From assembly GCF_003994235.2 (NCBI RefSeq), contig NZ_RYFG02000113.1, positions 1 through 64,000 on the forward strand: DNA of 64,000 nucleotides. The letters are read 5' to 3'. Below are positions 48,889 through 60,235 of this stretch, in pieces. The stretch comes from Candidatus Methylobacter oryzae. GTDB taxonomy: Bacteria; Pseudomonadota; Gammaproteobacteria; Methylococcales; Methylomonadaceae. The notes beneath the pieces were generated by a model, which was given only the letters and a program-made list of their open reading frames with translations, did no database searches and was not told where the DNA came from. A program made the position numbers and the translations under genes. Within the stretch, counting starts at the first letter, position 1. Each line of letters begins with the position of its first letter.

Positions 48889-50313
48889 CTATCCAACAGT
48901 AATAACTTTTAGAGAGTTAGTACCACCCGCTATTCCTTCAAGATCGCCTTGAGTAATAATGAATGTATCACCGTTTGTAGCAACTCCGCGCCTCTTTAAC
49001 TCTGCGATAATAGCTTTGTTTACTGCTGCATGGTCGCTAAGATCGTGCATGAAAAGCACGGGAAAAACGCCGCGATATAAAGTAACTCTACCGAGGGTTT
49101 CTTGGTGTGGGCTAAGCGCAAAAATTGGAATGCCTGAACTAATTCTGGACATCCATAATGTTGTAGAGCCCGACTCGGTTAATGCCGCAATGCCATGAAT
49201 TTTAGTATGGTTAGCCATATACATAGCAGACATAGCAATCGCTTCATCGACGCGTTCAAACTGAAGCTCAACACGATGCCCTGAAGTGCGTACTCTAGGT
49301 TGCTTTTCGGCTTCGACGCAGATACGGTCCATCGCTTCAATCGCTTTGATTGGATGTTTACCGGATGCGGTTTCAGCCGACAGCATGATGACATCGGTAC
49401 CGTCATAGACCGCGTTGGCAACGTCACAGACTTCCGCGCGGGTAGGGATCGAGTTTTCGATCATCGACTCCATCATCTGTGTCGCAGTAATGGCGACACG
49501 GTTAAGCTCGCGGGTGCGTTTAATCAGCATTTTCTGCACGGCCGGCAGGTTTGCGTCGCCAATCTCAACGCCGAGATCGCCGCGCGCTACCATGACCGCA
49601 TCGGACGCCAGGATGATTTCATCGATAACGTCCAACGCTTCGGCGCGCTCAACCTTGGACACGATTCCGGCATGGCAGCCTTCGGCTTCCAGCAAACGGC
49701 GTGCTTCGTTTAGGTCTTCCGCGGTACGAGGAAAAGAGACAGCCACATAATCGCATTTAATTTTTGCGATGGTTTTGATGTCTTCTTTATCCTTGTCGGT
49801 CAAAGCGGCAGCGGAAAGCCCGCCGCCGAGCAAATTGATGCCTTTGTTGTTGGACAGGTCGCCGCCGACTACAACCGTGCAGTTAACGCGCATATTTTCG
49901 ACATTGACCACATCCAATACGATGCGGCCGTCGTCCAATAACAAGCGGCTGCCCGGCTTGACTTCCAAAGCCAGCGGTTCGTAGGTGATGCCGACTTGCG
50001 TGTTGTCGCCGGCAGTGGGATCAAGGTTGATGTCCAAGGCAAAATCCTGGCCTTCTTTCAAAAACACTTTAGTGTCTTTGAAGCGGGCAATACGGATTTT
50101 AGGGCCTTGCAAGTCGGCAAGAATACCAACCAGCCGACCGGTTTTTAAGCTGAGCTCACGAACAGCTTTGGCTCTTTTAATATGGTCTTCCGCAGAACCA
50201 TGAGAAAAGTTCATACGAACAAAGTCAAGGCCTGCTGCAAACATACCCTCAAGTACGCCCGGCTTATCCGTAGCAGGACCCAGCGTTGCTAAAATTTTGG
50301 TTCTTCTTAACAT
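48889..50313 (-). CDS. pyk: Pyruvate kinase
   Basis: This 474-aa enzyme makes pyruvate and ATP from phosphoenolpyruvate. [27 protein letters not shown], the active-site [11 protein letters not shown] and [11 protein letters not shown] are intact. I chose the ATG at 50313, 17 bp after the gap stop, so the two are probably co-transcribed. Confidence 0.96.
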   Translation of the reverse strand: MLRRTKILATLGPATDKPGVLEGMFAAGLDFVRMNFSHGSAEDHIKRAKAVRELSLKTGRLVGILADLQGPKIRIARFKDTKVFLKEGQDFALDINLDPTAGDNTQVGITYEPLALEVKPGSRLLLDDGRIVLDVVNVENMRVNCTVVVGGDLSNNKGINLLGGGLSAAALTDKDKEDIKTIAKIKCDYVAVSFPRTAEDLNEARRLLEAEGCHAGIVSKVERAEALDVIDEIILASDAVMVARGDLGVEIGDANLPAVQKMLIKRTRELNRVAITATQMMESMIENSIPTRAEVCDVANAVYDGTDVIMLSAETASGKHPIKAIEAMDRICVEAEKQPRVRTSGHRVELQFERVDEAIAMSAMYMANHTKIHGIAALTESGSTTLWMSRISSGIPIFALSPHQETLGRVTLYRGVFPVLFMHDLSDHAAVNKAIIAELKRRGVATNGDTFIITQGDLEGIAGGTNSLKVITVG

Positions 50314-50330
50314 ATTGTGTTGGAAACCCG

Positions 50331-51344
50331 TTATTTCGCGTTGACTAAAGCAATTGTCGTATCTAACATGCGGTTTGAGAAGCCCCACTCGTTATCATAC
50401 CAAGATAGAACTTTTACAAGGTTGCCGTTCAGGACTTTGGTTAACGATGCTTCGTAAATTGACGATGCTGAATTATGGTTAAAGTCCATTGAAACCAATG
50501 GCAAAGTATTGATATCCAGAATGCCTTTTAACGGACCTTCGGATGCCGCTTTCAGAATTTGATCAACTTCTTCTTTGGTGGTGTTTCTGCTTGCTGTGAA
50601 AGTTAAATCAACAACAGAAACATTGATAGTCGGCACGCGCATCGCGAAACCGTCCAATTTGCCGTTCAATTCTGGCAATACCAAACCTACCGCTGCAGCT
50701 GCACCGGTCTTGGTAGGAATCATTGACTGTGTAGCTGAACGAGCACGACGCAAATCGCTGTGATAAACATCTGTCAGGACTTGGTCATTAGTGTATGAGT
50801 GAATGGTTGTCATTAAACCATTTTCAACGCCAATCGCATCGTGTAAAGGCTTAACTAATGGAGCCAAGCAGTTAGTTGTGCATGAAGCATTGGAAATGAC
50901 GGTATCTGAGGCTTTCAGAACATCGTGGTTTACGCCGTAAACGATAGTTGCATCGACATCGTTGCCGCCTGGGGCCGAAATGATGACTTTTTTGGCTCCG
51001 GCAGTAATATGCGCAGATGCCTTGGCTTTGCTGGTGAATAAGCCAGTACATTCGTGAACTGCATCAATGCCCAGTTCGCCCCATGGCAACTTTGATGGAT
51101 CTCTTTCAGAGAAAACTTTAATTCTATCGCCGTTGATAACGATATGATCACCGTCAACGGTCACATCGAAAGGAAATTTTCCATGCACTGAATCATATTT
51201 AGTCAGGTGAGCATTTGTATTCGCGTCGCCTAAATCATTGATTGCAACAATTTGAATTTCATTGGTACGGCCCGCTTCGTACAATGCACGAACGATATTA
51301 CGCCCAATGCGGCCATAACCATTGATTGCAACTTTAATTGGCAT
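50331..51344 (-). CDS. gap: Glyceraldehyde-3-phosphate dehydrogenase
   Basis: This 337-aa NAD-dependent enzyme has [13 protein letters not shown] and the catalytic cysteine in [27 protein letters not shown] closes it. It is followed by pyk. Confidence 0.97.
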   Translation of the reverse strand: MPIKVAINGYGRIGRNIVRALYEAGRTNEIQIVAINDLGDANTNAHLTKYDSVHGKFPFDVTVDGDHIVINGDRIKVFSERDPSKLPWGELGIDAVHECTGLFTSKAKASAHITAGAKKVIISAPGGNDVDATIVYGVNHDVLKASDTVISNASCTTNCLAPLVKPLHDAIGVENGLMTTIHSYTNDQVLTDVYHSDLRRARSATQSMIPTKTGAAAAVGLVLPELNGKLDGFAMRVPTINVSVVDLTFTASRNTTKEEVDQILKAASEGPLKGILDINTLPLVSMDFNHNSASSIYEASLTKVLNGNLVKVLSWYDNEWGFSNRMLDTTIALVNAK

Positions 51345-51534
51345 AGATTTTCTCCAGAATGATGAAATGAAAACTTACAGAAATGGATAACCCTAAGATT
51401 TCTGATAATCTATTCAATTGTATCAAAAATTAGCCTAATTAGTCCATTGACGTAGAAAACAGCTATTACGATCAATATCTACCATGCGAGCAAGTAAACT
51501 TTCCATAGCATTAAAAGAAAACGACAAATAAAAC

Positions 51535-54339
51535 TTAGATATTGAATTTATCCTCTATCTTTTGTTTGTAATTTAAATAATGAATGACTTGCAATTTTTC
51601 CGGCCTATCAATGCGAAATGCCGAGAGCGGTAAATCTATATCAGTAATATGAATCGGATAATTTATCTTGCCGTTCCTAAATTGAAGTATGTATTGGTAA
51701 GCGGCGTAAAAGACTTGATTGCCGTAATCCAGCGACGAAAATTCTTTTTCATTGCAGTAGACTGAATAAATAATGCCGTTATGAGTATCTTCTCCCGTGA
51801 TGCGTAAACTCAATTGCTGGCATGAAGACGCAGCTCTCAGTTGCACCGGGCTATAAGAAAAAACGCCGGTAGAATTCTTTTTGACCTCATAATATTCAAT
51901 AGCTAAAAATGTTTCGAAAAGATTACGCCTGAGCAACGACTCCAAAAAAATAGAGTATTGTTTTAACAGATGATTCGAATTCGTTTTGCTATGTTGCTGT
52001 GTGTATAAGCTGCCTTTCTCATCGACAATATATACACCGGTATCGCCCTTATTTTCATAATAAAAAAGCTGAATCACTTGCGGCCTATTCAGCGAGTAAA
52101 TAAGCTGGATCGGCGTGTTTTCAAGCACAACCTGGTCGAAATGAACCGCACTGAACCACTCCCGGGGAGAGGCTAGCTCGCTTAACAGCATTTTCTTTGT
52201 GGCTAACTCTTTATAACTTAGAGTTTTATTGCTCATCTGAAAAACATAAAACGAAGTTCCGCCAGGTAAAATATATCGGGGCGAGCGATTATGATGCGGC
52301 TTGGTAAAAAGCTTAATTAAGACATCAAATACAGCCTCAACACGAAGAATAATTTCTTTGGCTCGCGCCGGCGTGTGACAAACAAACTTCAAACAGCTCG
52401 AAGACAGCGGCTTTTTAGTATTATTGATAATATCCGTGAAACAGTTAAATAACCCTTCTATACCTTCGCCTTGGCTGGTTGTAATTTCGCCCCAGCTGGA
52501 TAACGAGATCCTGTCAACCGATTGAACAAAACACTGACGACTCATTCCGTAACTTAACGCATCGGAGCGCTCGCTCATAACGCACAAACCATCATCATCC
52601 GACATGCCCATATTAATAATAACCAGCGAGTTCAGCTGAGCCTTGAGGATTCGGTAAGTTTCCAGCGGAGGGTCATAGTTAAAATTTTGGGTTAAAAAAA
52701 GATTGATCTGGGCCAAGGTCGAATGCAGTTCTTCATTCGGCATTTTGAGCGAGTGAGAACTAAACTGAAGCTGCAGCTGTTTATAATAGAGCCTGTTAAC
52801 GACCAGCCAGCAAAGAATTTCAATTAAAAACCGGCACTTCTGTATCGGTTCAAAATCGGTAGCATTGGCCATCAACACATTGCCCAGATACACCCCCCAA
52901 CCATCGCCGCCGGGAAGATGATTTTCCACAATAGATAATATGTTTTCTTTTGAATGAACTTCCGAACGCGTGGTAATGATCTCAATCTTACCTGGCCTTT
53001 TTTCCAAAAAAGAGTGAAGCTTTCTGCCGATTAATTTCAAGTCATCCGTATTTTCCTGATTTTGAGCCACATGATCTTTGGCAAACCCCATGATCATACG
53101 ATAACAATGGGTCAACTGCTGCACGATGACGGCATGCTCTGCTGTTGCTTTTTTTATATTCCAGAGCCGTTGATATTTAAGGTTATCAATAGCGGATATA
53201 GGCCAATTCCAGATTTTAGCAATCGATTGCATATACTTCTCCCTGACGCCCCTGGTCTGAGAGTCCATGGTATTATCCGACGCGCCCATTACCTTCAAAT
53301 AAAAGCATTGACGCGCTAAAGCCAATCTTCCGTGACTATGGGCGTTTTGCAGATATTTTTCGACTTTTTGATAGATCAGCAAATAAGGATCGAGATCGAC
53401 CATCATATACCCCCCCTGATAGACGGCCTTTTTTATGTCCTGACAGAGCCATTCAGTTTGAGGGTATTCACTGGCATAGCACTCCATCAATAATAATTTT
53501 AATAGCGACTTGTGCGGCGAATGCAGTGCTTTATAAAGATGCCAAAGCGTTGCGCTCGTGAACTCTTCAGCCGGTACCGCATCGAAGCCGCCAAAATCGA
53601 TCAACTCATGTTCGGGAATGAACAGATTATCGATTAAGTGCTTTATATAACGCGTGTAATTACCTTCTTCATGAGGAGGGACCACCCACCAAGCGGGGCT
53701 TTTTCCGGCAATGTAAATAGCTGTCCGGTAAAATTCTTCAAGCAATAGGTAATGCTGCGTTTGGCCGCTGCTTTCCGAAGAAATTGGAGTATTTTGACCG
53801 AGTACGAATTGTCTGCTGTCCATTAAGAAAAAATGCACTTCGAGCGCTAGCGATGCGGCCCAATTCTCTATTGCAGTCGCTTTTTTTTGCAGTTCCTCAA
53901 TAGCGTCAGACGACAGATTGGATTGATGACATAACCAAATATCCATATCGCTGGTTTTGGAAAAGGCAATACTACCGACGCTTCCCATCAAAAATATCCC
54001 TTCAATCGGATAGACATGTGAAGCTACGCGGGTATAGCTGAAATTTTTTGCAAGCTGTTTGGCCGCATTGATGGCCTGAACGCCTGGATGGTATTCAGGT
54101 ATTCCGGCCGGTGTAGACGAGGAAATAAAGCCCGGCAACATCGGAAAATTGCAATGAAAAAGCAAAGGCAGCAAGTCTAAAAATGCTTGCTGCCGAGGCT
54201 GTAGGAAGTCTTGAACGCGTTGTTGCCGAAGTTGATTTAAGCTTTTAAAACGGTGCTTGATCGTCTGGAGATCTTGTATGCTAATTTCTTCGCCGGGCGA
54301 CCCTAGATAAATAGGCCGCTCTTGGTGTGGTCTAATCAT
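51535..54339 (-). CDS. cyaA: Class I adenylate cyclase
   Basis: This 934-aa cyclase has the N-terminal nucleotidyltransferase motif GSVGSIAFSKTSDMDIWLC (about 118-136), with the catalytic aspartates D131/D133, and a long C-terminal regulatory region. Class I cyclases are mainly gammaproteobacterial. It lies next to argH and hemC, a common arrangement. Confidence 0.95.
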   Translation of the reverse strand: MIRPHQERPIYLGSPGEEISIQDLQTIKHRFKSLNQLRQQRVQDFLQPRQQAFLDLLPLLFHCNFPMLPGFISSSTPAGIPEYHPGVQAINAAKQLAKNFSYTRVASHVYPIEGIFLMGSVGSIAFSKTSDMDIWLCHQSNLSSDAIEELQKKATAIENWAASLALEVHFFLMDSRQFVLGQNTPISSESSGQTQHYLLLEEFYRTAIYIAGKSPAWWVVPPHEEGNYTRYIKHLIDNLFIPEHELIDFGGFDAVPAEEFTSATLWHLYKALHSPHKSLLKLLLMECYASEYPQTEWLCQDIKKAVYQGGYMMVDLDPYLLIYQKVEKYLQNAHSHGRLALARQCFYLKVMGASDNTMDSQTRGVREKYMQSIAKIWNWPISAIDNLKYQRLWNIKKATAEHAVIVQQLTHCYRMIMGFAKDHVAQNQENTDDLKLIGRKLHSFLEKRPGKIEIITTRSEVHSKENILSIVENHLPGGDGWGVYLGNVLMANATDFEPIQKCRFLIEILCWLVVNRLYYKQLQLQFSSHSLKMPNEELHSTLAQINLFLTQNFNYDPPLETYRILKAQLNSLVIINMGMSDDDGLCVMSERSDALSYGMSRQCFVQSVDRISLSSWGEITTSQGEGIEGLFNCFTDIINNTKKPLSSSCLKFVCHTPARAKEIILRVEAVFDVLIKLFTKPHHNRSPRYILPGGTSFYVFQMSNKTLSYKELATKKMLLSELASPREWFSAVHFDQVVLENTPIQLIYSLNRPQVIQLFYYENKGDTGVYIVDEKGSLYTQQHSKTNSNHLLKQYSIFLESLLRRNLFETFLAIEYYEVKKNSTGVFSYSPVQLRAASSCQQLSLRITGEDTHNGIIYSVYCNEKEFSSLDYGNQVFYAAYQYILQFRNGKINYPIHITDIDLPLSAFRIDRPEKLQVIHYLNYKQKIEDKFNI

Positions 54340-54359
54340 CGTGAAAAAGCTTAATTTTA

Positions 54360-55754
54360 TTATACTGAAGAGATGCTTTGCCGCGCCGTCCTAATCGCAA
54401 GTCTAACCGTATCGGGAGCCGTGCCGCCGATATGTTTCCGGGCCGCGACCGAACCTTCCAGCGTTAGATAATCAAAAACATCGTCGGCAATCAGACTTGA
54501 AAAATGCTGCAGTTCCGGCAAAGACAATTCCGACAAGTCACGCTGGCTTTCTAATCCCAAACGTACTGCCATGCCGACGACTTCATGGGCATCGCGAAAA
54601 GCCATGCCTTTGCGCACCAGATAATCGGCAAGATCGGTCGCGGTAGCAAAACCACGCTTGGCTGAGTTATACATATTGGCTTTTTTGGCCTCGATATGCG
54701 GAACCATGTCCGCATAAGCCCGCAAACAGTTGATCAAGGTATCGGCGGTATCGAACAGCGGCTCCTTATCTTCCTGATTGTCCTTGTTATAAGCCAACGG
54801 CTGGCTCTTCATCAGCATCAGCAACGAAACCAAGTGACCGGTTACCCGGCCTGATTTGCCGCGTACCAGCTCGGGTACGTCGGGGTTTTTCTTTTGCGGC
54901 ATAATCGAAGAGCCGGTGCAAAAAGCGTCGGGCATTTCAATAAAGTCAAACTGGGCGCTGGACCACAAAATCAACTCTTCGGAAAAACGCGATAAATGCA
55001 TCATGATCAAGCTGGCGGCCGCCGCGAATTCAATTGCAAAATCGCGGTCGCTAACAGAGTCCAGCGAGTTGGCTGAAGGGCGGCTAAAGCCAAGCAATTC
55101 AGCCGTCATCTGACGGTCTATCGGGTAACTGGTTCCGGCTAACGCGGCAGCTCCCAACGGCATGACATTGATACGTTTATGGCAATCCAACAATCTTTCC
55201 CGATCGCGGCTAAGCATCTCAAACCAGGCCATCAGGTGATGTCCGAAAGTAATCGGCTGGGCAACTTGTAAATGCGTAAAGCCCGGCATGATCGTGTCGG
55301 CATGCCGCTCAGCCAAATCCAGGATCGCTGTTTGCAGCCGCGTAAGCTGGCTTAAAATCTGCTTGATTTCACTACGCAGGTAAAGACGAATATCAGTCGC
55401 CACCTGATCATTACGGGAACGGCCGGTATGCAGTTTTTTCCCGGCAATGCCGATCAGATCAGTCAAACGTGCTTCAATATTCATATGAACGTCTTCCTGC
55501 TTGATCGACCAGACGAACTCGCCGTTAATGATTTCCTGGGCAATTTGGCCAAGACCGTCAATAATAGCGTCGCGTTCCTGCTCGCTCAAAATACCGCAGG
55601 AACAAAGCATTCTGGCATGGGCAATTGAGCCTTCAATATCCTGTTGCGCCATGCGCTGGTCAAAATCGACGGAAGCGGTAAACACCTCGACAAAAGCATC
55701 GGTTGCTTGGGCAAAACGGGCGCTGGAAAGTTTATCGGAATTAACGTTGGACAT
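54360..55754 (-). CDS. argH: Argininosuccinate lyase
   Basis: This 464-aa lyase makes arginine and fumarate. The signature [16 protein letters not shown] is intact, along with [13 protein letters not shown] and [17 protein letters not shown]. The N-terminal [19 protein letters not shown] is typical. It is divergent from hemC. Confidence 0.97.
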   Translation of the reverse strand: MSNVNSDKLSSARFAQATDAFVEVFTASVDFDQRMAQQDIEGSIAHARMLCSCGILSEQERDAIIDGLGQIAQEIINGEFVWSIKQEDVHMNIEARLTDLIGIAGKKLHTGRSRNDQVATDIRLYLRSEIKQILSQLTRLQTAILDLAERHADTIMPGFTHLQVAQPITFGHHLMAWFEMLSRDRERLLDCHKRINVMPLGAAALAGTSYPIDRQMTAELLGFSRPSANSLDSVSDRDFAIEFAAAASLIMMHLSRFSEELILWSSAQFDFIEMPDAFCTGSSIMPQKKNPDVPELVRGKSGRVTGHLVSLLMLMKSQPLAYNKDNQEDKEPLFDTADTLINCLRAYADMVPHIEAKKANMYNSAKRGFATATDLADYLVRKGMAFRDAHEVVGMAVRLGLESQRDLSELSLPELQHFSSLIADDVFDYLTLEGSVAARKHIGGTAPDTVRLAIRTARQSISSV

Positions 55755-55961
55755 AGTAGCTTTGCGGATTACTTAAATTGTCTAATTATACAGCTAAAGC
55801 TTACGCGCCTGCTAACGCTGCTTAACTTCTCCCGGCAACGACTAAGCAAAATTTCCTCTTCCGGCTGTTGCCTTTTGCTCACATTACTTTCACAAAGAAT
55901 TCAAGTTCGATTGACTCTGATTAACTTACACGAGGTACAATAGAACAATTTATCGTAAAAA

Positions 55962-56903
55962 ATGAATGGTGCCCTTTTGACTGAAAAAATTATTCGCATT
56001 GCAACGCGTAAAAGTCCTTTAGCATTATGGCAGGCAGAACATGTGGCAGAACGGTTGGAACGGACATTTCCGGGATGCCGGACCGAACTGGTTAAAATGT
56101 CCACTCAGGGTGACAAGATTCTTGACGCGCCTTTAGCCAAAATCGGCGGCAAGGGCTTGTTTGTCAAAGAACTGGAGCAAGGCATGCTGGAAGGCTTAGC
56201 CGATATTGCCGTGCATTCTATGAAAGATGTGCCGGTCGAGTTTCCTGATGGTTTGCATCTGGCTGCCATTTTAACGCGCGAAGATCCGACCGATGCCTTT
56301 GTCTCTAACCGTTATTCGACGCTACATGATTTGCCGGCCGACGCCAGAATCGGCACTTCCAGCCTACGCAGACAATGTCAGATTAAACAACTTTACCCCG
56401 ATGCTGAGATATTGTCGTTAAGAGGCAATGTCAACACGCGCCTATCCAAACTGGATGCCGGCGAATACGATGCTATCATTCTGGCTTCAGCCGGATTAAA
56501 AAGACTGGGCATGGCCAAACGCATCACCCAATGCCTGGACACTTCCATCAGCCTGCCCGCCATCGGCCAAGGCGCCATCGGCATAGAATGCCGAAGCAAC
56601 GATCGGCAAATCAATGAAATGCTGGGCTTGCTACATGACGATGAAACCGGACTGTGCGTGACAGCGGAAAGAGCGATGAACACGCGATTGAATGGCGGTT
56701 GCCAAGTACCGATTGCCGGTTTTGCGCAATTGCAAGACGGACAACTGTTCATGCGCGGCTTGGTTGGCAGCCCCGACGGCAACGTCATATATCGGGCTGA
56801 ACGGACAGGCGGTCCGGATGAGGCCGAGTCTATCGGCAAAATGGTTGCTGAAGAGTTATTAGCCCAAGGCGCGGATAAAATTCTGCAAGCGCTGTTTCAT
56901 TAA
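55962..56903 (+). CDS. hemC: Hydroxymethylbilane synthase
   Basis: This 313-aa enzyme polymerises four porphobilinogens. The cofactor cysteine is in [28 protein letters not shown] and VHSMKDVP are intact. No Shine-Dalgarno precedes the first ATG; a TTG five codons later is possible. First gene of hemC-hemD-hemX-hemY. Confidence 0.97.
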   Translation: MNGALLTEKIIRIATRKSPLALWQAEHVAERLERTFPGCRTELVKMSTQGDKILDAPLAKIGGKGLFVKELEQGMLEGLADIAVHSMKDVPVEFPDGLHLAAILTREDPTDAFVSNRYSTLHDLPADARIGTSSLRRQCQIKQLYPDAEILSLRGNVNTRLSKLDAGEYDAIILASAGLKRLGMAKRITQCLDTSISLPAIGQGAIGIECRSNDRQINEMLGLLHDDETGLCVTAERAMNTRLNGGCQVPIAGFAQLQDGQLFMRGLVGSPDGNVIYRAERTGGPDEAESIGKMVAEELLAQGADKILQALFH

Positions 56904-56927
56904 AATAAAAACGTAGGGCCGGAAGCT

Positions 56928-57701
56928 TTGAATAAATTATTAAGCGGTGTACGCATTTTAGTGACGCGGCCTGAACATCAGGCGGACAACCTGAGCCGTT
57001 TAATTGAAGAGCAAGGCGGAATAGCCGTCAGGTTTCCCACACTGGAAATTATTGCAAAGGATAATGCCTTAGAAATAAAGCAGATGTTGGCGAATCCGGA
57101 CCTTTTCCAATGGCTTATTTTTATTAGCGCCAATGCAGTAAATTTTGCTCTAAAGGCGAATGATGGCAAAATAGCCTGCACGAAATCCGTGCGTTTTGCC
57201 GCAGTGGGACAGTCAACCGCGCAGGCGATGCGAATGGCAGGATTAAATGTCGACTTAGTGCCTGAGAGTGGTTACAACAGTGAAGCGCTGTTGGCAATGC
57301 CCGAGCTACAGCAAGTTGAGGGGCAGCGTTTTTTAATCGTTCGCGGTGAAGGCGGGCGTGAACAGCTAGCGACAGCATTACGCAGTAGAGGCGCGGAAGT
57401 TAATTATCTGGAAGTATATAGAAGAGTAATCCCCCGTATTGACAGCTCGCCAGTGGTCGAATTGCTTGCGCAACACAGCCTGGACATCGTTACCGTGACC
57501 AGTGCCGAAGCATTGCAAAACTTAAAATTAATGCTGGATGAAAAAAATAATAAGCTATTGTCATTAATAACCCTGGTAGTAGTTAGCAATAGAATCAGGT
57601 GCATAGCGGCCGATATGGGATTTAATCGAATTATTGTAACGAATAGTCCTATCGATACAGCAATTCTTGAGACAGTAATAACGTGTGTGACAGGGGAATA
57701 G
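56928..57701 (+). CDS. hemD: Uroporphyrinogen-III synthase
   Basis: This 257-aa two-domain enzyme closes hydroxymethylbilane to uroporphyrinogen III. ILVTRPEHQADNLSRLI, FISANAVNFAL and VTVTSAEALQNL are family features. The start is TTG with GGAAG close upstream. It follows hemC by 24 bp. Confidence 0.92.
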   Translation: MNKLLSGVRILVTRPEHQADNLSRLIEEQGGIAVRFPTLEIIAKDNALEIKQMLANPDLFQWLIFISANAVNFALKANDGKIACTKSVRFAAVGQSTAQAMRMAGLNVDLVPESGYNSEALLAMPELQQVEGQRFLIVRGEGGREQLATALRSRGAEVNYLEVYRRVIPRIDSSPVVELLAQHSLDIVTVTSAEALQNLKLMLDEKNNKLLSLITLVVVSNRIRCIAADMGFNRIIVTNSPIDTAILETVITCVTGE

Positions 57702-57702
57702 A

Positions 57703-58914
57703 GTGGCTGAAGTGAGTGAACAACAAGAACAGAATGTGAGCGAAAATAATAAAGCTCACAAGTCGCGTAGCGGACTCTGGTTTGGCATCATTATGCTGCT
57801 CGTTATCTTAAGTGTAGCGGGTGCCGGCTTTTATTTTCTTCAGCAACTACGCTCTCAACAGGATAATCTAGGCGGCGAAGTTAATAAAGGCGACATGCAG
57901 CTAATCGAACTATCGAAACAGATTAGCGGCTATCAAGCGCAACTTGCCGCCATTCAATCCCAGCTGGCAACCGTAGAATCCGATGTTGCCGGGAAAGAGT
58001 CCCACTTTAGCCAAACCCTGGAAGGCTTTTCCAAACTGCACAATGAAAAATTGGACAGCACGCGGAATGAATTAAATACAGCAATTACCCAAGTACAACG
58101 CCAATTAGGCAAAACACGCGGCGACTGGTTAATTGCCGACGCCGAATATCTGTTAAGCATTGCCAATCAGCGCTTGTATTTAATGGGCGACGTGAATACA
58201 ACTCGCGAAGCGTTGGAAGCGGCGGATCAACGTCTCAGGGAAAGCGGTGATGCCGGTGCGTTTAAAGTACGCGAGCAAATCGCCAAAGACATTACCGCCA
58301 TCCGTAATGTTGCCGTTGCCGATATTGTCGGCATGTACGCCTCAATTCAATCACTGCAAGATCAAGTCGATAGTTTGACCTTACTTTTGCCTTATACGGG
58401 AAAAACACTGACTCCGCCTAGACAGGCACCGGAACCTGCTAACAAAGAAGATCAAACCCTGCTTGATTCAGCCTTGGGACAATTGGAAGGCGTGGTGACG
58501 CTCAGACATACCGAGCATCCTATCAAGGAAATATTGACGCCGGAAGAAGCCCAGTTCATTCGCGAACAGTTAAGGGTAAAATTGGAAATGGTCAAAATCG
58601 CCCTGGTTCAACAAAATGAGCGACTGTATCAATCCGGCTTGGCAGATGCCAAAAAATGGACTGAACAGAACTTCGCCAAAAATGCAGAAACAGGCAATTT
58701 TATTGGCGAGCTGGACAAATTTAGCGCCATTAAAATCCGCAGCCATTTTCCTGACATAAGCATGTCATTGAAAATGCTTAGAGATATTACCAAGCTGAGA
58801 CTGGAAGCGGACAAAGCTCTGGCGCCGGCTGAAAAAACAAAAAACGAACAGACCGTCACAACACCTCCGGCTGAACCTCAAAAACCGGTTGAAACAGCAC
58901 CCGCCGCACAATAA
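57703..58914 (+). CDS. hemX: HemX-like membrane protein of the heme cluster
   Basis: This 403-aa protein has an N-terminal cytoplasmic start, one TM (about 26-47) and a long coiled coil (about 48-140) before a helical domain. It is often annotated as a uroporphyrinogen-III methyltransferase but shows no such catalytic domain. The start is GTG right after hemD. Confidence 0.9.
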   Translation: MAEVSEQQEQNVSENNKAHKSRSGLWFGIIMLLVILSVAGAGFYFLQQLRSQQDNLGGEVNKGDMQLIELSKQISGYQAQLAAIQSQLATVESDVAGKESHFSQTLEGFSKLHNEKLDSTRNELNTAITQVQRQLGKTRGDWLIADAEYLLSIANQRLYLMGDVNTTREALEAADQRLRESGDAGAFKVREQIAKDITAIRNVAVADIVGMYASIQSLQDQVDSLTLLLPYTGKTLTPPRQAPEPANKEDQTLLDSALGQLEGVVTLRHTEHPIKEILTPEEAQFIREQLRVKLEMVKIALVQQNERLYQSGLADAKKWTEQNFAKNAETGNFIGELDKFSAIKIRSHFPDISMSLKMLRDITKLRLEADKALAPAEKTKNEQTVTTPPAEPQKPVETAPAAQ

Positions 58915-58929
58915 TCCAGAGAGCGCACA

Positions 58930-60162
58930 ATGAAAAATATAATGTATTTTCTGGGCTCGCTCCTTGTTGCCGTTGCCACCGCTTTTTTTGTTTATAAATG
59001 GTTGGGCGGTTTTGAAACGCCCGGTTATGTGCTGATAGGCATCGGAAACTGGTCTCTTGAAACCTCGCTAATTGTTTTTTCAGTTAGCCTGATCATGGGA
59101 TTTTTCATCTTCTATATCTTCTTCAGGTTTTTAGGCTGGCTGCTCAGATTGCCGGGCCATGTCAGAAATCGCGGCAAAAGCATCAAATTCAACCGCTCCC
59201 AGGAAGCCCTGATTGCGGGCCTGGTCGATTCCGCCGAAGGCAACTGGGAAAAAGCCGAAAAAGTATTAATTAAGCACGCATCCCATAGCGGCGCGCCGTT
59301 AATCCATTATTTGACAGCCGCAAGAGCCGCTCAATCCCGTGGCGCCTACGACAAAAGGGATGAATATTTAAGAAAAGCAGCTGATCAAGCCCCCGGTTCC
59401 GATGTAGCTATAGGCCTGACTCAAGCTGAATTGCATTTATCGGAAAAACAGTTCGAGCAAGCTCTGGAAACACTGACACGCCTGCATTCGATCGACCCGA
59501 CTCACGCCAGCGTTTTAAAACTATTACACCAAGCCTATCAACAAGCCGGCGATTGGGAAGGCCTCCGTAAGCTGATCCCGTCGTTGAACAACAATAAGGT
59601 GTTGATGGAAGCCGAAATAAAGCTGCTTGAGACCGAAGCATTCAGCAAATTGTTAAAACAGGCGGCCGAACGAGGCAGCGCCGATGAAATTGAATCGCTG
59701 TGGTCGGAAATCCCCGATTACATAAGAAATATGAAAGGCGTTTCGGCGATCTATTTTGCCGCGATGATTGAAGCCGGTGCAGGCGCAAAAATCGAAGGCA
59801 GCTTGGCTAGAGCCTTGTCAGCAACTTGGGATCAAACGTTGGTCGTGTTGTATGGCAATGTTCAGTCGATTGACATTGCAAGACAGCTTGAGACCGCCGA
59901 ACAATGGTTGCCAACGCATCCTCGGGATGCGGTATTCCTGACTGTACTGGGCAAGCTGAGCATCAAATGCGGCGACAACCAAAAAGCGACAACCTACCTG
60001 ACTAAAAGTTTATCGATAGAACCTACCGTTTCGGCTTATCAAATATTCGGCGATTTGCTGTTTGCCCAAGGTGACAAGGATAGGGCCACCGAATGTTATA
60101 AGCAGGGGTTGGAATTGGCGTCTAGCGAGCTTGTTAGTCGGATTGATTCAATATCTGGATAA
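58930..60162 (+). CDS. hemY: HemY-like TPR membrane protein
   Basis: This 410-aa protein has two TMs (about 5-22 and 40-75) and TPR-like repeats (AQSRGAYDKRDEYLRKAADQAPGS, AQGDKDRATECYKQGLEL). It lies at the end of the hem operon, 15 bp after hemX; its biochemical role is not settled. Confidence 0.92.
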   Translation: MKNIMYFLGSLLVAVATAFFVYKWLGGFETPGYVLIGIGNWSLETSLIVFSVSLIMGFFIFYIFFRFLGWLLRLPGHVRNRGKSIKFNRSQEALIAGLVDSAEGNWEKAEKVLIKHASHSGAPLIHYLTAARAAQSRGAYDKRDEYLRKAADQAPGSDVAIGLTQAELHLSEKQFEQALETLTRLHSIDPTHASVLKLLHQAYQQAGDWEGLRKLIPSLNNNKVLMEAEIKLLETEAFSKLLKQAAERGSADEIESLWSEIPDYIRNMKGVSAIYFAAMIEAGAGAKIEGSLARALSATWDQTLVVLYGNVQSIDIARQLETAEQWLPTHPRDAVFLTVLGKLSIKCGDNQKATTYLTKSLSIEPTVSAYQIFGDLLFAQGDKDRATECYKQGLELASSELVSRIDSISG

Positions 60163-60168
60163 AAGAAA

Positions 60169-60192
60169 GGGTAGAGACTATCAACTCTACCC
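60169..60192. terminator. Hairpin between convergent hemY and ubiD
   Basis: Perfect 8-bp arms GGGTAGAG/CTCTACCC with an 8-nt loop lie in a 73-bp convergent gap. There is no clear T-tract, so bidirectional termination is only likely. Confidence 0.45.
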
Positions 60193-60235
60193 ATCATCAT
60201 TCTCGACCCTGAGCCACTCCACCTAATCTACATGA